Shown here: piece by piece, positions 10,492 to 18,092 of the stretch
Layout: every line of letters begins with the position of its first letter
Position numbering within the stretch: position 1 is the stretch's first letter
Assembly: GCA_963816955.1 (NCBI GenBank)
Contig: CAWFME010000003.1
Coordinates: 248,001-312,000, forward strand
DNA from: DATFQI01 sp963816955
GTDB lineage: Bacteria > Actinomycetota > Thermoleophilia > Solirubrobacterales > Solirubrobacteraceae
DNA: 64,000 nucleotides
Reading direction: 5' to 3'
The notes under the pieces: model-generated
What the model saw: the letters and a program-made list of their open reading frames with translations, nothing else
The model's database searches: none
What the model was told of the DNA's origin: nothing
Program-made: the position numbers and the translations under genes

Positions 10492-11235
10492 TCAGCGCAG
10501 CGCCGCCGCGCTCTCGCGCGCCGCCTCGGCGAGCGCCGCGAACAGGCGGGCCTGCGGGCGCTCGACCTCGTCGAGCGTCTCCGCGTGCCACTGGACGCCG
10601 AGCACCAAGCGCCCGTCGCCGCCCTCGATCCCCTCGACGGTGCCGTCCGGCGCCCACGCCACCGCGCGCAGGCCGTCGCCGAGCCGCTCGACGGCCTGAT
10701 GGTGGAACGAGTTGACCGACAGCTGCTCGGCGCCGAGCGCCTGCGCGAGCCGCGACCCGGCCTCGACGGAGACCTCGTGCGTGACCTTCGAGCCCGGCTC
10801 GACCTGACGGTGGTGGCCGACGTGCTGGATGAGGCTGCCGCCGCGCGCCACGTTGAGCGCCTGGGCGCCGCGGCAGATGCCCAGGATCGGCAGCCCGGCG
10901 GCGTCGGCCTGGCGCGCGACGGCAAGCTCGAACGCGTCCATGTCCGGCTCGGTCGGCCCGAGCTCGGCCTGCGGCTCCTCGCCGTAGTTGGCCGGGTCGA
11001 TGTCGGGGCCGCCGGACAGGCAGACCCCGGCGAGCGGGCGCAGCAGCCCGGGCACGAGCTCGATCGCCAGCGGCGGCAGGACGACCGGGATCGCGCCCGA
11101 GCGCGCGAGCGCGCGCACGTACGGCATCCCGAGAGCGAGCTCGAACTGGGGCGGCTCGCTCTCGGGCAGCGGGTGGTTGATCTCCGGCCTGCGGACCTCG
11201 GAGGTGGTGATGCCGATCAGCGGCAGACTGGCCAT
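10492..11235 (-). CDS. Class I glutamine amidotransferase-like hydrolase (PuuD / peptidase C26 family)
   Basis: A 247-residue gamma-glutamyl-gamma-aminobutyrate-hydrolase-family protein. The nucleophile is C121 in GICRGAQALN; the His-Glu pair is H217/E219 in GVQWHAE. SGGPDIDP and PQFELALGMPYVRAL are also typical of the family. Members cleave gamma-glutamyl amide bonds (putrescine degradation, folate polyglutamates and others). Its position directly between an amidotransferase (1-base gap) and an MFS exporter (24-base gap) suggests it trims or recycles a gamma-glutamyl product of the same pathway; this is inference. No other polyamine genes are nearby, so a classical Puu role is unlikely. Confidence 0.85.
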   Translation of the reverse strand: MASLPLIGITTSEVRRPEINHPLPESEPPQFELALGMPYVRALARSGAIPVVLPPLAIELVPGLLRPLAGVCLSGGPDIDPANYGEEPQAELGPTEPDMDAFELAVARQADAAGLPILGICRGAQALNVARGGSLIQHVGHHRQVEPGSKVTHEVSVEAGSRLAQALGAEQLSVNSFHHQAVERLGDGLRAVAWAPDGTVEGIEGGDGRLVLGVQWHAETLDEVERPQARLFAALAEAARESAAALR

Positions 11236-11259
11236 CGAGCGCCACAGGGTGACAAACCC

Positions 11260-12723
11260 CTACGCCATCGAGTACGCAGGCTCCTGGCAGCCGCGCTCGG
11301 TGGCGGGCTTCGCCGCGCCCTCGGGCCGCAGCACGGTGGCCGCGATCACGAGGGCGGCGGCGAGCACGACCGCGCCGACGACGTAGGCGAGGTGGAAGCC
11401 GGCGTTGAGCGCGGCCGTCGCCGCCTCGCCGTCGGCCATCAGGCCCTGGGTGCGCTCCGTCGCGAGCGTGGCGAGCACGGCGAGGCCGACGGCGCCGCCG
11501 ACCTGGGCGCTCGTGTTGACCAGGCCGGAGGCCAGGCCCGAGTCGCTCGGCGTGGCGCCCGACATCGCGAGCGTCATCAGCGCGGGGAAGCTCAGCCCGG
11601 CGCCGATGCCGACGAGGATCATCGCGGGCAGGACGTCGGCGACGTAGGAGCCGTCGACCGGCGTGCGGGCGAACAGCAGCATGCCGGCGCCGATGAACAG
11701 CAGCGACGGGATCAGCGTCCGCTTGGCGCCGAAGCGCATCGTGATGCGGCCCGAGAAGCCCATCGACAGCGCGCCCATCACGATCGTGCTGGGCAGGAAG
11801 GCGAGGCCGACCTCGAGCGGGTCGTAGCCGAGCACCTGCTGCAGGTACAGCGCGCCGAGGAAGAACATGCCGAACATGCCGACCACGACCAGCCCCTGCA
11901 CGAGGTTCGCGCCGACGATGTTGGCCGAGCGGAACAGGCGCAGCGGCATCAGCGGGTTCGCCACGCGCGCCTGGCGCAGCACGAACGCGGCCACGAGCGC
12001 GACCGAGACCGCGCCGAGGACGAGCGTCGAGGTGGCGCCCCAGCCCTGCTCGGTGACCTGCAGGATCGTGTAGACCCCCAGCATCAGGCCGCCGGTGAGC
12101 AGCGCCGCGCCGGCGAGGTCGGTGCCCGCGCCGATGCCGAGGCCCGGGTTGCCGGGCACGTAGCGCAGCGCCAGCAGCGCGGTGGCGATGCCGAGCGGCA
12201 GGTTGACGAAGAAGATCCAGTGCCACGAGATCGCCTCGGTGAGCACGCCGCCCGCGAGCAGGCCGATCGAGCCGCCGGCGGAGGCGACGAAGCCGAAGAC
12301 GCCGATCGCCTTGGCCTGCTCCCGGGGCTCCGGGAACATCGTCACGATCATGCCGAGGATCACGGCGGAGGTCAGCGCGCCGCCGACGCCCTGCACGAAG
12401 CGCGCGGCGATCAGCGTGCCCTGGCCGGGCGCGACGGCGCACACGACCGAGGCGGCGGTGAAGACGGCGAGTCCCGTGAGGAAGACCCGTCGCTGCCCGA
12501 TCAGATCACCGAGCCGGCCGGCCAGCAGCAGCAGGCCGCCGAAGGCGATCATGTAGGCGTTGACGATCCAGGCGAGGTTGCTCTGGCTGAAGCCGAGGTC
12601 GTCCTGGATCGAGGGCAGCGCGACGTTCACGATCGTGGCGTCGAGCACGATCATCAGCATGCCCGCGCACAGCACGACGAGGGCGATCCAGCGCGTATGC
12701 GGTTGTGTCTCGGTGGCGGTCAT
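11260..12723 (-). CDS. MFS transporter, DHA2 (EmrB/QacA) 14-helix type
   Basis: A 487-residue major facilitator with about 14 membrane helices. Motif A-like GRLGDLIGQRRVF follows helix 2. The N-terminal signature LDATIVNVALPSIQDDLGFS and motif C-like helix GGSIGLLAGGVLTEAISW place it in the DHA2 drug:proton antiporters. It is the first gene of a tight minus-strand trio with the PuuD-like hydrolase and the AsnO-like amidotransferase, and starts 41 bases after the aldolase stop. An exporter for the amidotransferase product is a reasonable guess; multidrug efflux is the default. A short GTCC-AGTA-GGAC repeat (12724-12735) abuts the start codon. Confidence 0.9.
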   Translation of the reverse strand: MTATETQPHTRWIALVVLCAGMLMIVLDATIVNVALPSIQDDLGFSQSNLAWIVNAYMIAFGGLLLLAGRLGDLIGQRRVFLTGLAVFTAASVVCAVAPGQGTLIAARFVQGVGGALTSAVILGMIVTMFPEPREQAKAIGVFGFVASAGGSIGLLAGGVLTEAISWHWIFFVNLPLGIATALLALRYVPGNPGLGIGAGTDLAGAALLTGGLMLGVYTILQVTEQGWGATSTLVLGAVSVALVAAFVLRQARVANPLMPLRLFRSANIVGANLVQGLVVVGMFGMFFLGALYLQQVLGYDPLEVGLAFLPSTIVMGALSMGFSGRITMRFGAKRTLIPSLLFIGAGMLLFARTPVDGSYVADVLPAMILVGIGAGLSFPALMTLAMSGATPSDSGLASGLVNTSAQVGGAVGLAVLATLATERTQGLMADGEAATAALNAGFHLAYVVGAVVLAAALVIAATVLRPEGAAKPATERGCQEPAYSMA

Positions 12724-12764
12724 GTCCAGTAGGACTGCGACCGCCCCCGAAACTCATCGGTCGG

Positions 12765-13835
12765 CTACGCGATCGTGACGTCCGGCGAGAGGTAGACGTC
12801 CTGGATGGCGTTGAGGATCTCGACGCCCTCGCTCATCGGCCGCTGGAACGCCTTGCGGCCCGAGATCAGGCCGGTGCCGCCGGCCCGCTTGTTGATCACC
12901 GCGGTCCGTACGGCCTCGGCCTTGTCGGAGTCCTTGTTGGAGGCGCCGCCCGAGTTGATCAGGCCGGCGCGGCCCATGTAGCAGCTCGCCACCTGGTAGC
13001 GGCAGAGGTCGATCGGGTTGTCCGTCGTGAGCTTGTCGTAGACGAGGTCGTCCGTCTTGCTGAAGCCGAGCGCCTTGAACCCGCCGTTGGTCTCGGGCAG
13101 CTTCTGCTTGATGATGTCGGCCTGGATCGTGGAGCCGATGTGGTTGGCCTGACCCGTGAGGTCGGCGGCGAGGTGGTAGTCCGTGCCGTCCTGCTTGAAG
13201 TCGGAGTTGCGCAGGTAGCACCAGAGCACGGTGAACATGCCGAGGTCGTGCGCCTCAGAGAAGGCCTCTGAGATCTCGACGATCTGGCGCCGGCTCTCCT
13301 CGGAGCCGAAGTAGATCGTCGCGCCGACGCCCGAAGCGCCCATCTCCCACGCGCGGTGGACGTTGCCGAACAGCGTCTGGTCGTACGTGTTCGGGTAGCT
13401 CAGCGTCTCGTTGTGGTTGAGCTTGACGATGAAGGGGATCTTCGTCGCCCACCTGCGCGAGACCATGCCGAGCACGCCGAAGGTGGAGGCGACGGCGTTG
13501 CAGCCGCCCTCGACCGCCAGCTCGACGATCTTCTCGGGGTCGAAGTACTCCGGGTTGGGCGCGAAGCTCGCGCCCGCCGAGTGCTCGATGCCCTGGTCGA
13601 CCGGCAGGATCGACACGTAGCCCGTGCCGCCCAGGCGGCCGTGGTCGAACATCGCCTGGAGGTTGCGCAGCGTCTGCACGTTGCGGTCGGAGTGCACGAG
13701 CACGCGGTCCAGGAAGTCGGGCCCCGGCAGGTGCAGGGACTCCTTGGGGAACGTCTCCGAGCGGTACTGGAGGAGGTCATCGGCCTCGTCGCCCAGCAGC
13801 GCCTCGATGTCGGTGGTGTAGGTCTCGACGGCCAC
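12765..13835 (-). CDS. fbaB: Class I fructose-bisphosphate aldolase (DhnA/FbaB type)
   Basis: A 356-residue aldolase converting fructose 1,6-bisphosphate to triose phosphates in the cytosol. It shows the long conserved stretches of the archaeal/bacterial DhnA class: FIVKLNHNETLSYPNTYDQT, GATIYFGSEESRRQI, DIIKQKLPETNGG (probable Schiff-base lysine in KQK), YMGRAGLINSGGA and INKRAGGTGLISGRKAF. I choose GTG 13835 as start because GAGAGG lies 7 bases upstream and homology begins there. An ATG at 13889 in the same frame overlaps the divergent reductase's start codon and is less likely. Downstream genes follow closely on the same strand. Confidence 0.92.
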   Translation of the reverse strand: MAVETYTTDIEALLGDEADDLLQYRSETFPKESLHLPGPDFLDRVLVHSDRNVQTLRNLQAMFDHGRLGGTGYVSILPVDQGIEHSAGASFAPNPEYFDPEKIVELAVEGGCNAVASTFGVLGMVSRRWATKIPFIVKLNHNETLSYPNTYDQTLFGNVHRAWEMGASGVGATIYFGSEESRRQIVEISEAFSEAHDLGMFTVLWCYLRNSDFKQDGTDYHLAADLTGQANHIGSTIQADIIKQKLPETNGGFKALGFSKTDDLVYDKLTTDNPIDLCRYQVASCYMGRAGLINSGGASNKDSDKAEAVRTAVINKRAGGTGLISGRKAFQRPMSEGVEILNAIQDVYLSPDVTIA

Positions 13836-13887
13836 GGTGTTGCCTCTCGGTCTCGCTCGCAGGTCCTCTGATGCAAGGCTACCCGCC

Positions 13888-14913
13888 ATGGACTACCTGC
13901 CTGCGCCCGACCGCTACGAGCAATCCCCGTACCGCCGCTGCGGCCGCAGCGGCATCCAGCTGCCGGCCATCTCGCTCGGCCTCTGGAACAACTTCGGCGA
14001 CGACAAGCCGCTCGAGACCCAGCGCGCGATGCTGCGCCGCGCCTTCGACCGCGGCATCTGCCACTTCGACCTCGCCAACAACTACGGTCCGCCGCCCGGC
14101 TCGGCGGAGCGCAACTTCGGCCGCATCCTGCGCGAGGACCTCGCGCCCTGGCGCGACGAGCTGATCATCTCCACCAAGGCGGGCTACGACATGTGGCCCG
14201 GCCCGTACGGCGAGTGGGGCTCGCGCAAGTACCTGCTCGCCTCGCTCGACCAGAGCCTGCAGCGGATGGGCCTGGACTACGTCGACATCTTCTACTCGCA
14301 CCGGCTCGACCCGGACACGCCGCTGGAGGAGACGCTCGGCGCGCTCGACACGGCCGTCCGCCAGGGCAAGGCGCTCTACGCCGGCATCTCCTCCTACTCG
14401 GGCGAGCGCACCCGCGAGGCGGTGGAGATCCTCCGCGACCTCGGCACGCCGCTGCTGATCCACCAGCCGAGCTACTCGATGCTCAACCGCTGGATCGAGG
14501 GCGACCTGCTCGACGTGCTCGAGGCCGAGGGCGTCGGCTGCATAGCGTTCTCGCCGCTCGCCCAGGGCATGCTCACGACGCGCTACCTCGGCGGCGTGCC
14601 GCAGGACTCGCGCGCCGCCAAGGGCGTCTTCCTCAGCGAGGACATGCTCACCGAGGAGCGGCTCGGGCACGTGCGCGCGCTCAACGACATCGCGCAGCGC
14701 CGCGGCCAGACGCTGGCGCAGATGGCGGTCGCCTGGGTGCTGCGCGACCCGCGCGTGACCTCAGCGCTGATCGGCGCCTCCAGCGTGGAGCAGCTCGACG
14801 ACACGCTCGGCGCGCTCGACGGCCTGGACTTCTCCGACGAGGAGCTGCGCGAGATCGACGAGCACGCCGTCGACGCGGGCATCAACCTCTGGGAGGCCTC
14901 CAGCCGCGAATGA
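13888..14913 (+). CDS. Aldo/keto reductase, YghZ (L-glyceraldehyde-3-phosphate reductase)-like
   Basis: A 341-residue NADPH-dependent AKR with a TIM barrel. LGLWNNFGDDKPLETQRAML and HFDLANNYGPPPGSAERNFG are hallmarks of the YghZ/AKR14 group. In E. coli that enzyme reduces L-glyceraldehyde 3-phosphate and methylglyoxal. Catalytic residues visible are D and Y of DLANNYG, K of ISTKAGYD and H of YSHRLD. The ATG at 13888 is preceded by AAGGCT (13875-13880), seven bases away, so the message may be leaderless. It diverges from the aldolase gene; a detoxifying role beside a triose-phosphate enzyme is plausible. Confidence 0.9.
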   Translation: MDYLPAPDRYEQSPYRRCGRSGIQLPAISLGLWNNFGDDKPLETQRAMLRRAFDRGICHFDLANNYGPPPGSAERNFGRILREDLAPWRDELIISTKAGYDMWPGPYGEWGSRKYLLASLDQSLQRMGLDYVDIFYSHRLDPDTPLEETLGALDTAVRQGKALYAGISSYSGERTREAVEILRDLGTPLLIHQPSYSMLNRWIEGDLLDVLEAEGVGCIAFSPLAQGMLTTRYLGGVPQDSRAAKGVFLSEDMLTEERLGHVRALNDIAQRRGQTLAQMAVAWVLRDPRVTSALIGASSVEQLDDTLGALDGLDFSDEELREIDEHAVDAGINLWEASSRE

Positions 14914-14926
14914 AGCCCGCCCGCCC

Positions 14927-14956
14927 GGTGCCGCGCCCCGGACAGGGCGCGGCACC
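14927..14956. terminator. Bidirectional hairpin terminator
   Basis: GGTGCCGCGCCC (14927-14938), loop CGGACA, GGGCGCGGCACC (14945-14956): a perfect 12-base-pair stem. It lies in the 54-base gap between the convergent YghZ-like reductase and LVIVD-protein genes. Confidence 0.8.
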
Positions 14957-14967
14957 ATCGCGGTGAT

Positions 14968-16506
14968 CTAGTTGCGCGGAAGCGGGCAGACCCAGCCGAG
15001 CTGGGGATCCGCCGCGAACTCCTCGGTCTCGAGCTGGCGCAGGAACGACTGCTGCGCCTTGCTCATCGCGGGAGCGGCGAGATCCTTGCGCGCCGCCGAG
15101 GCCTTCTTCTGGCCGGCGGTGAGCTTGAGGATGTCGATGCCGCGCGCGTTGTCGGCGACGAGCACGTAATCGCCGAACCAGTACGACGCCCACACGTTGC
15201 CGCCGTTGGGGCGGAAGTACGCGACCTGGATCGGGTTCTCCGGATCGGAGATGTCCAGGATGCGCGTGCCCTGGCCGTACCACCCGTAGGCGATCAGGCC
15301 GTTCTGGAGGTCGAAGTAGTGGGCCGAGCAGGAGTTCAGCGGGATCGTGCCCTCCTTGTCCTTCGGGCTCCACGTGCCGACCTTCTTCAGGCGGAACGGG
15401 TCGTCCGGGGTCGAGCGCCAGCCCTCGCCGTCATAGGAGCCCTTCAGCGACGCGATCGTGAACTGGCCCTCGCCGTCACAGGTCGTGCTGTTGAAGTCCT
15501 CCTCGGTGCCCATCACGAGCTCGCCGGGCTTGTAGCCCTGGCCGCGGTCCGGGCCGTGCTTGAGGTCCGCGCCCGCGGGCCGCAGGCCGTTGTGCATCCA
15601 GCCGCCCGGGTTGTTGACCTCGTCGACCGCGTCGTCCGGGAAGCCTCCGCCGGCGTAGGCGATCGGATCGAGCGGCGTCGCCTGCCGGACCTCGCCCGTG
15701 AGCGGGTCCTGATGCATGCCGTCGGTCCAGTACCCGCGCATGCCGCCGAGGCCGGAGACCCACGCGACGCCGGTGGCGTCGACGTCCACGTCGTGCGCGT
15801 ACGCGGTCACGCCGTCCTGGCGGAACAGGTCGACGGGCCGGTCCGGGTAGCTGATCGGGTTCGCTGGATCGCGGAGGTCGGTGACGATGATCGGCCGGCC
15901 GCGCGTCCAGCCGGCGGCGGCCTGCGCCGTCGAGCTGGCCGGACCGCCGGTCCAGAGGAACTCGCAGTCGTTGACGCACGAGGTCGTGTGGCCGGTCGGC
16001 AGCTGCTTGAACGTGATCAGCTGCAGGTCCGCCGGGTCCTTCGCGTCGACGATGTAGACGCCGGCGACGTCCGTGTTGGAGCTCGTCGAGCCGCCGAAGG
16101 CGCGCGGGTCGCGAGAGAGGAACGCGAGCTTGCGCGTCTGGTCGACGTCCATGTCCTCGTTCTGCCAGTACGTGCGGCTCGCGCTCGGCGTGCGGCCGCG
16201 CTCGATGTCGTACGGGAGCACGAGCTGGTCGTTGCCGATCGAGTCGAGCTGGTCCGGGTCCTCGGGGTCCGACATGTCCCAGGTCTGGAGTCCGAAGCGC
16301 CCGGTGATCAGCATCACCACCCGCTCCTTGGAGCCCTTCCCGTACGTGAGGAAGTTGATCGCCGTCGCCTGCCGGCCCTCAGGCAGGTTCTTGACGAACT
16401 CCATGTTCTTGATCGCGCCGGCCGGCGGATCCGCCGCCGATGCGGCGGCCGGTACGAGGAGAACCGCGAGACACGCGGCGATCGCCGCTGCCCTTGTGCA
16501 CTTCAT
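14968..16506 (-). CDS. Secreted LVIVD-repeat beta-propeller protein
   Basis: A 512-residue exported protein. The start is ATG 16506, preceded by GGAGGGGG; residues 1-24 (MKCTRAAAIAACLAVLLVPAA...) are a signal peptide. The rest has LVIVD-type propeller repeats, for example GLQTWDMSDPEDPDQL, GVYIVDAKDPADLQLI, IIVTDLRDPANPISYPD, TRILDISDPENPIQVAYF and ARGIDILKL. Such repeats fold as a beta-propeller on the cell surface; no enzyme activity is established. Several Cys and a histidine-rich patch (GHTTSCVNDCEF) suggest disulfides. A second LVIVD protein lies at 18093-19997, so the MFS and small-peptide genes are bracketed by the pair. Confidence 0.8.
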   Translation of the reverse strand: MKCTRAAAIAACLAVLLVPAAASAADPPAGAIKNMEFVKNLPEGRQATAINFLTYGKGSKERVVMLITGRFGLQTWDMSDPEDPDQLDSIGNDQLVLPYDIERGRTPSASRTYWQNEDMDVDQTRKLAFLSRDPRAFGGSTSSNTDVAGVYIVDAKDPADLQLITFKQLPTGHTTSCVNDCEFLWTGGPASSTAQAAAGWTRGRPIIVTDLRDPANPISYPDRPVDLFRQDGVTAYAHDVDVDATGVAWVSGLGGMRGYWTDGMHQDPLTGEVRQATPLDPIAYAGGGFPDDAVDEVNNPGGWMHNGLRPAGADLKHGPDRGQGYKPGELVMGTEEDFNSTTCDGEGQFTIASLKGSYDGEGWRSTPDDPFRLKKVGTWSPKDKEGTIPLNSCSAHYFDLQNGLIAYGWYGQGTRILDISDPENPIQVAYFRPNGGNVWASYWFGDYVLVADNARGIDILKLTAGQKKASAARKDLAAPAMSKAQQSFLRQLETEEFAADPQLGWVCPLPRN

Positions 16507-16567
16507 GCTGCCCCCTCCGGGTTTGTGGGCGTCCCCTCCCCAGGGGACCGAGGGTCGCAAAGCTACT

Positions 16568-16583
16568 TCACCGCGATCGGTGA
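16568..16583. promoter_or_regulatory. Candidate operator between LVIVD and MFS genes
   Basis: TCACCG-CGAT-CGGTGA, an inverted repeat with perfect 6-base arms, lies in the 105-base divergent region (16507-16611). It is about 15 bases upstream of a -10-like TAGGGT (16598-16603) that precedes the MFS ATG by eight bases. It could regulate either gene; no cognate regulator is adjacent. Confidence 0.4.
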
Positions 16584-16611
16584 GGAGGTCTCATGGTTAG
16601 GGTCAAGACCC

Positions 16612-17817
16612 ATGGCCCGGAGCTGGCGCACCCCGACCGTCGTGATCGTCGCCGGCTGCCTGATCGGGCTCGTCTCGTTCGGGCTGCGCTCGAGCTTCGG
16701 GCTGTTCACGGAGCCACTGTCGGTCGTGCGCGGCTTCGACCGCGAGACGTTCGCCTTCGCGATCGCGATCCAGAACCTGATGTGGGGGCTCGGCCAGCCC
16801 GTCGCGGGCGCGATCGCCGACCGCTACGGCAGCGGCCGCGTGCTGGCCGGCGGCGGGGTGCTGTACGTGCTCGGCACGGTGCTGATGGCGCAGAGCACGT
16901 CGGGCGCGACGCTGGCGCTGACCGGCGGCGTGCTGCTCGGGCTCGGGCTCGCGGGCGGCTCGTTCATGATCGTGCTCGCCGCGTTCGCGCGCCTCGTGCC
17001 GGAGGAGCGGCGCTCCTGGGCGATGGGGCTCGCGACCGCCGCCGGCTCGCTCGGCCAGTTCCTGTTCGCCCCGCTCGGCCAGGCGTTCATCGCGGGCTAC
17101 GGCGCGATCACCGCGCTCGTGCTGCTGTCTGGCTTCGTCGCGCTCGTCCCGCTGCTGGCGACCGCGCTCACCGGCCGCGGCCAGCAGGACGAGGCGGAGC
17201 CCGAGGTCTCCACGCGCGACGCGCTGCGCGGCGCGATGTCGCACCCGAGCTACCTGCTGCTGACCGCCGGCTTCTTCGTGTGCGGCTTCCACATCGCGTT
17301 CGTGACGACCCACCTGCCGCCGTACCTCGGCGATCTGGGCTTCAGCGGCTCGCTGGCGGCCTGGGCCGTCGCGCTGATCGGCCTCTTCAACGTCATCGGG
17401 GCCTACACGTCGGGCGTGCTCGGCGGGCGCATGAGCAAGCGCTTGTTGCTCAGCGGCATCTACTTCGCGCGCGCGATCGCCTTCCTGCTGTTCGTCCTGC
17501 TCCCGACGACGACGGCCAGCGTGCTGGTGTTCGGCGCCGCGCTCGGGCTGCTGTGGCTGTCGACCGTGCCGCTGACCTCCGGGCTGGTCGCGCTGATGTT
17601 CGGCACCCGCCACGCCGGCATGCTGTTCGGCTTCGTGTTCCTCTCCCACCAGGTCGGCGCGTTCGTGGGCGTCTGGCTGGGCGGGGCGATCTACGAGGCG
17701 ACGGGCGCCTACGACGCCATGTGGTGGATCTCGATCGCGCTCGGCCTCGCGGCGGCGATCGTGCACCTGCCGATCCACGAGCGCCGCGCCCCCGCCTGGG
17801 CGCCGGCACCGGCATGA
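16612..17817 (+). CDS. MFS transporter (oxalate/monocarboxylate-like, 12 helices)
   Basis: A 401-residue major facilitator with about 12 membrane segments. The motif-A-like loop is GAIADRYGSGRVL after helix 2, with GRMSKRLL between helices 8 and 9. The opening GLRSSFGLFTEPL with the LGQPVAGAIADR motif resembles the OFA/monocarboxylate group, so an organic-acid substrate is possible. ATG 16612 is preferred: AGGG lies 9 bases upstream and TAGGGT 8 bases upstream. A better-looking GAGGAGG at 16582-16588 serves an out-of-frame ATG at 16593. The stop overlaps the next small gene (ATGA), so the two are translationally coupled. Confidence 0.88.
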   Translation: MARSWRTPTVVIVAGCLIGLVSFGLRSSFGLFTEPLSVVRGFDRETFAFAIAIQNLMWGLGQPVAGAIADRYGSGRVLAGGGVLYVLGTVLMAQSTSGATLALTGGVLLGLGLAGGSFMIVLAAFARLVPEERRSWAMGLATAAGSLGQFLFAPLGQAFIAGYGAITALVLLSGFVALVPLLATALTGRGQQDEAEPEVSTRDALRGAMSHPSYLLLTAGFFVCGFHIAFVTTHLPPYLGDLGFSGSLAAWAVALIGLFNVIGAYTSGVLGGRMSKRLLLSGIYFARAIAFLLFVLLPTTTASVLVFGAALGLLWLSTVPLTSGLVALMFGTRHAGMLFGFVFLSHQVGAFVGVWLGGAIYEATGAYDAMWWISIALGLAAAIVHLPIHERRAPAWAPAPA

Positions 17818-17960
17818 GCCTGCGGCGGGAGCTGGCGATCGGCGCCGTGCTGCTCGTGCTCGCCGTCGCCGGCGCGTACTGGCAGGCCGAGCGCACGGCG
17901 GCCTTCGACCGCCAGGACGGCACGGGCGAGACGCTGCGGCTCGTCTGCCCGCTGCACTGA
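17814..17960 (+). CDS. 48-residue single-pass membrane peptide coupled to the MFS transporter
   Basis: A small gene whose ATG overlaps the MFS stop codon as ATGA (17814-17817). The 48 residues have one hydrophobic helix (about residues 6-22, LAIGAVLLVLAVAGAYW) after a basic N-terminus. A polar tail follows, ending in LVCPLH with a single Cys. Topology predicts N-in, C-out. I do not recognise a family. The overlap and G/C third-position bias support a real gene. A regulatory or stabilising subunit of the transporter is the simplest guess, without direct evidence. Confidence 0.6.
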   Translation: MSLRRELAIGAVLLVLAVAGAYWQAERTAAFDRQDGTGETLRLVCPLH

Positions 17961-17968
17961 CCGCGGGG

Positions 17969-17997
17969 TTGACGCTCCTCTCATGCGTGACTAACCT
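17969..17997 (+). promoter_or_regulatory. Promoter of the second LVIVD-protein gene
   Basis: TTGACG (17969-17974), a 17-base spacer, then TAACCT (17992-17997). This gives a leader of about 90 bases before GTG 18093. The leader contains no obvious riboswitch, only an AAGGGGA ribosome site at 18083-18089. Confidence 0.6.
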
Positions 17998-18092
17998 GCC
18001 GCCATCCGGACGTGCCTAGGAGGCGGGGGCGTCCACACGCACATGGGGAGGGGCCGCGCATCACGCGCGGGCCTCACGAACGAAGGGGACAA

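Noticed and set aside
16593..17960. Open frame from ATG 16593 with the good GAGGAGG ribosome site
   Set aside because: It runs out of frame through the whole MFS gene as Arg/Pro-rich sequence. The transporter frame with 12 membrane helices is the real one. The frame ends at 17960 only because it becomes the frame of the small membrane peptide gene after 17814.
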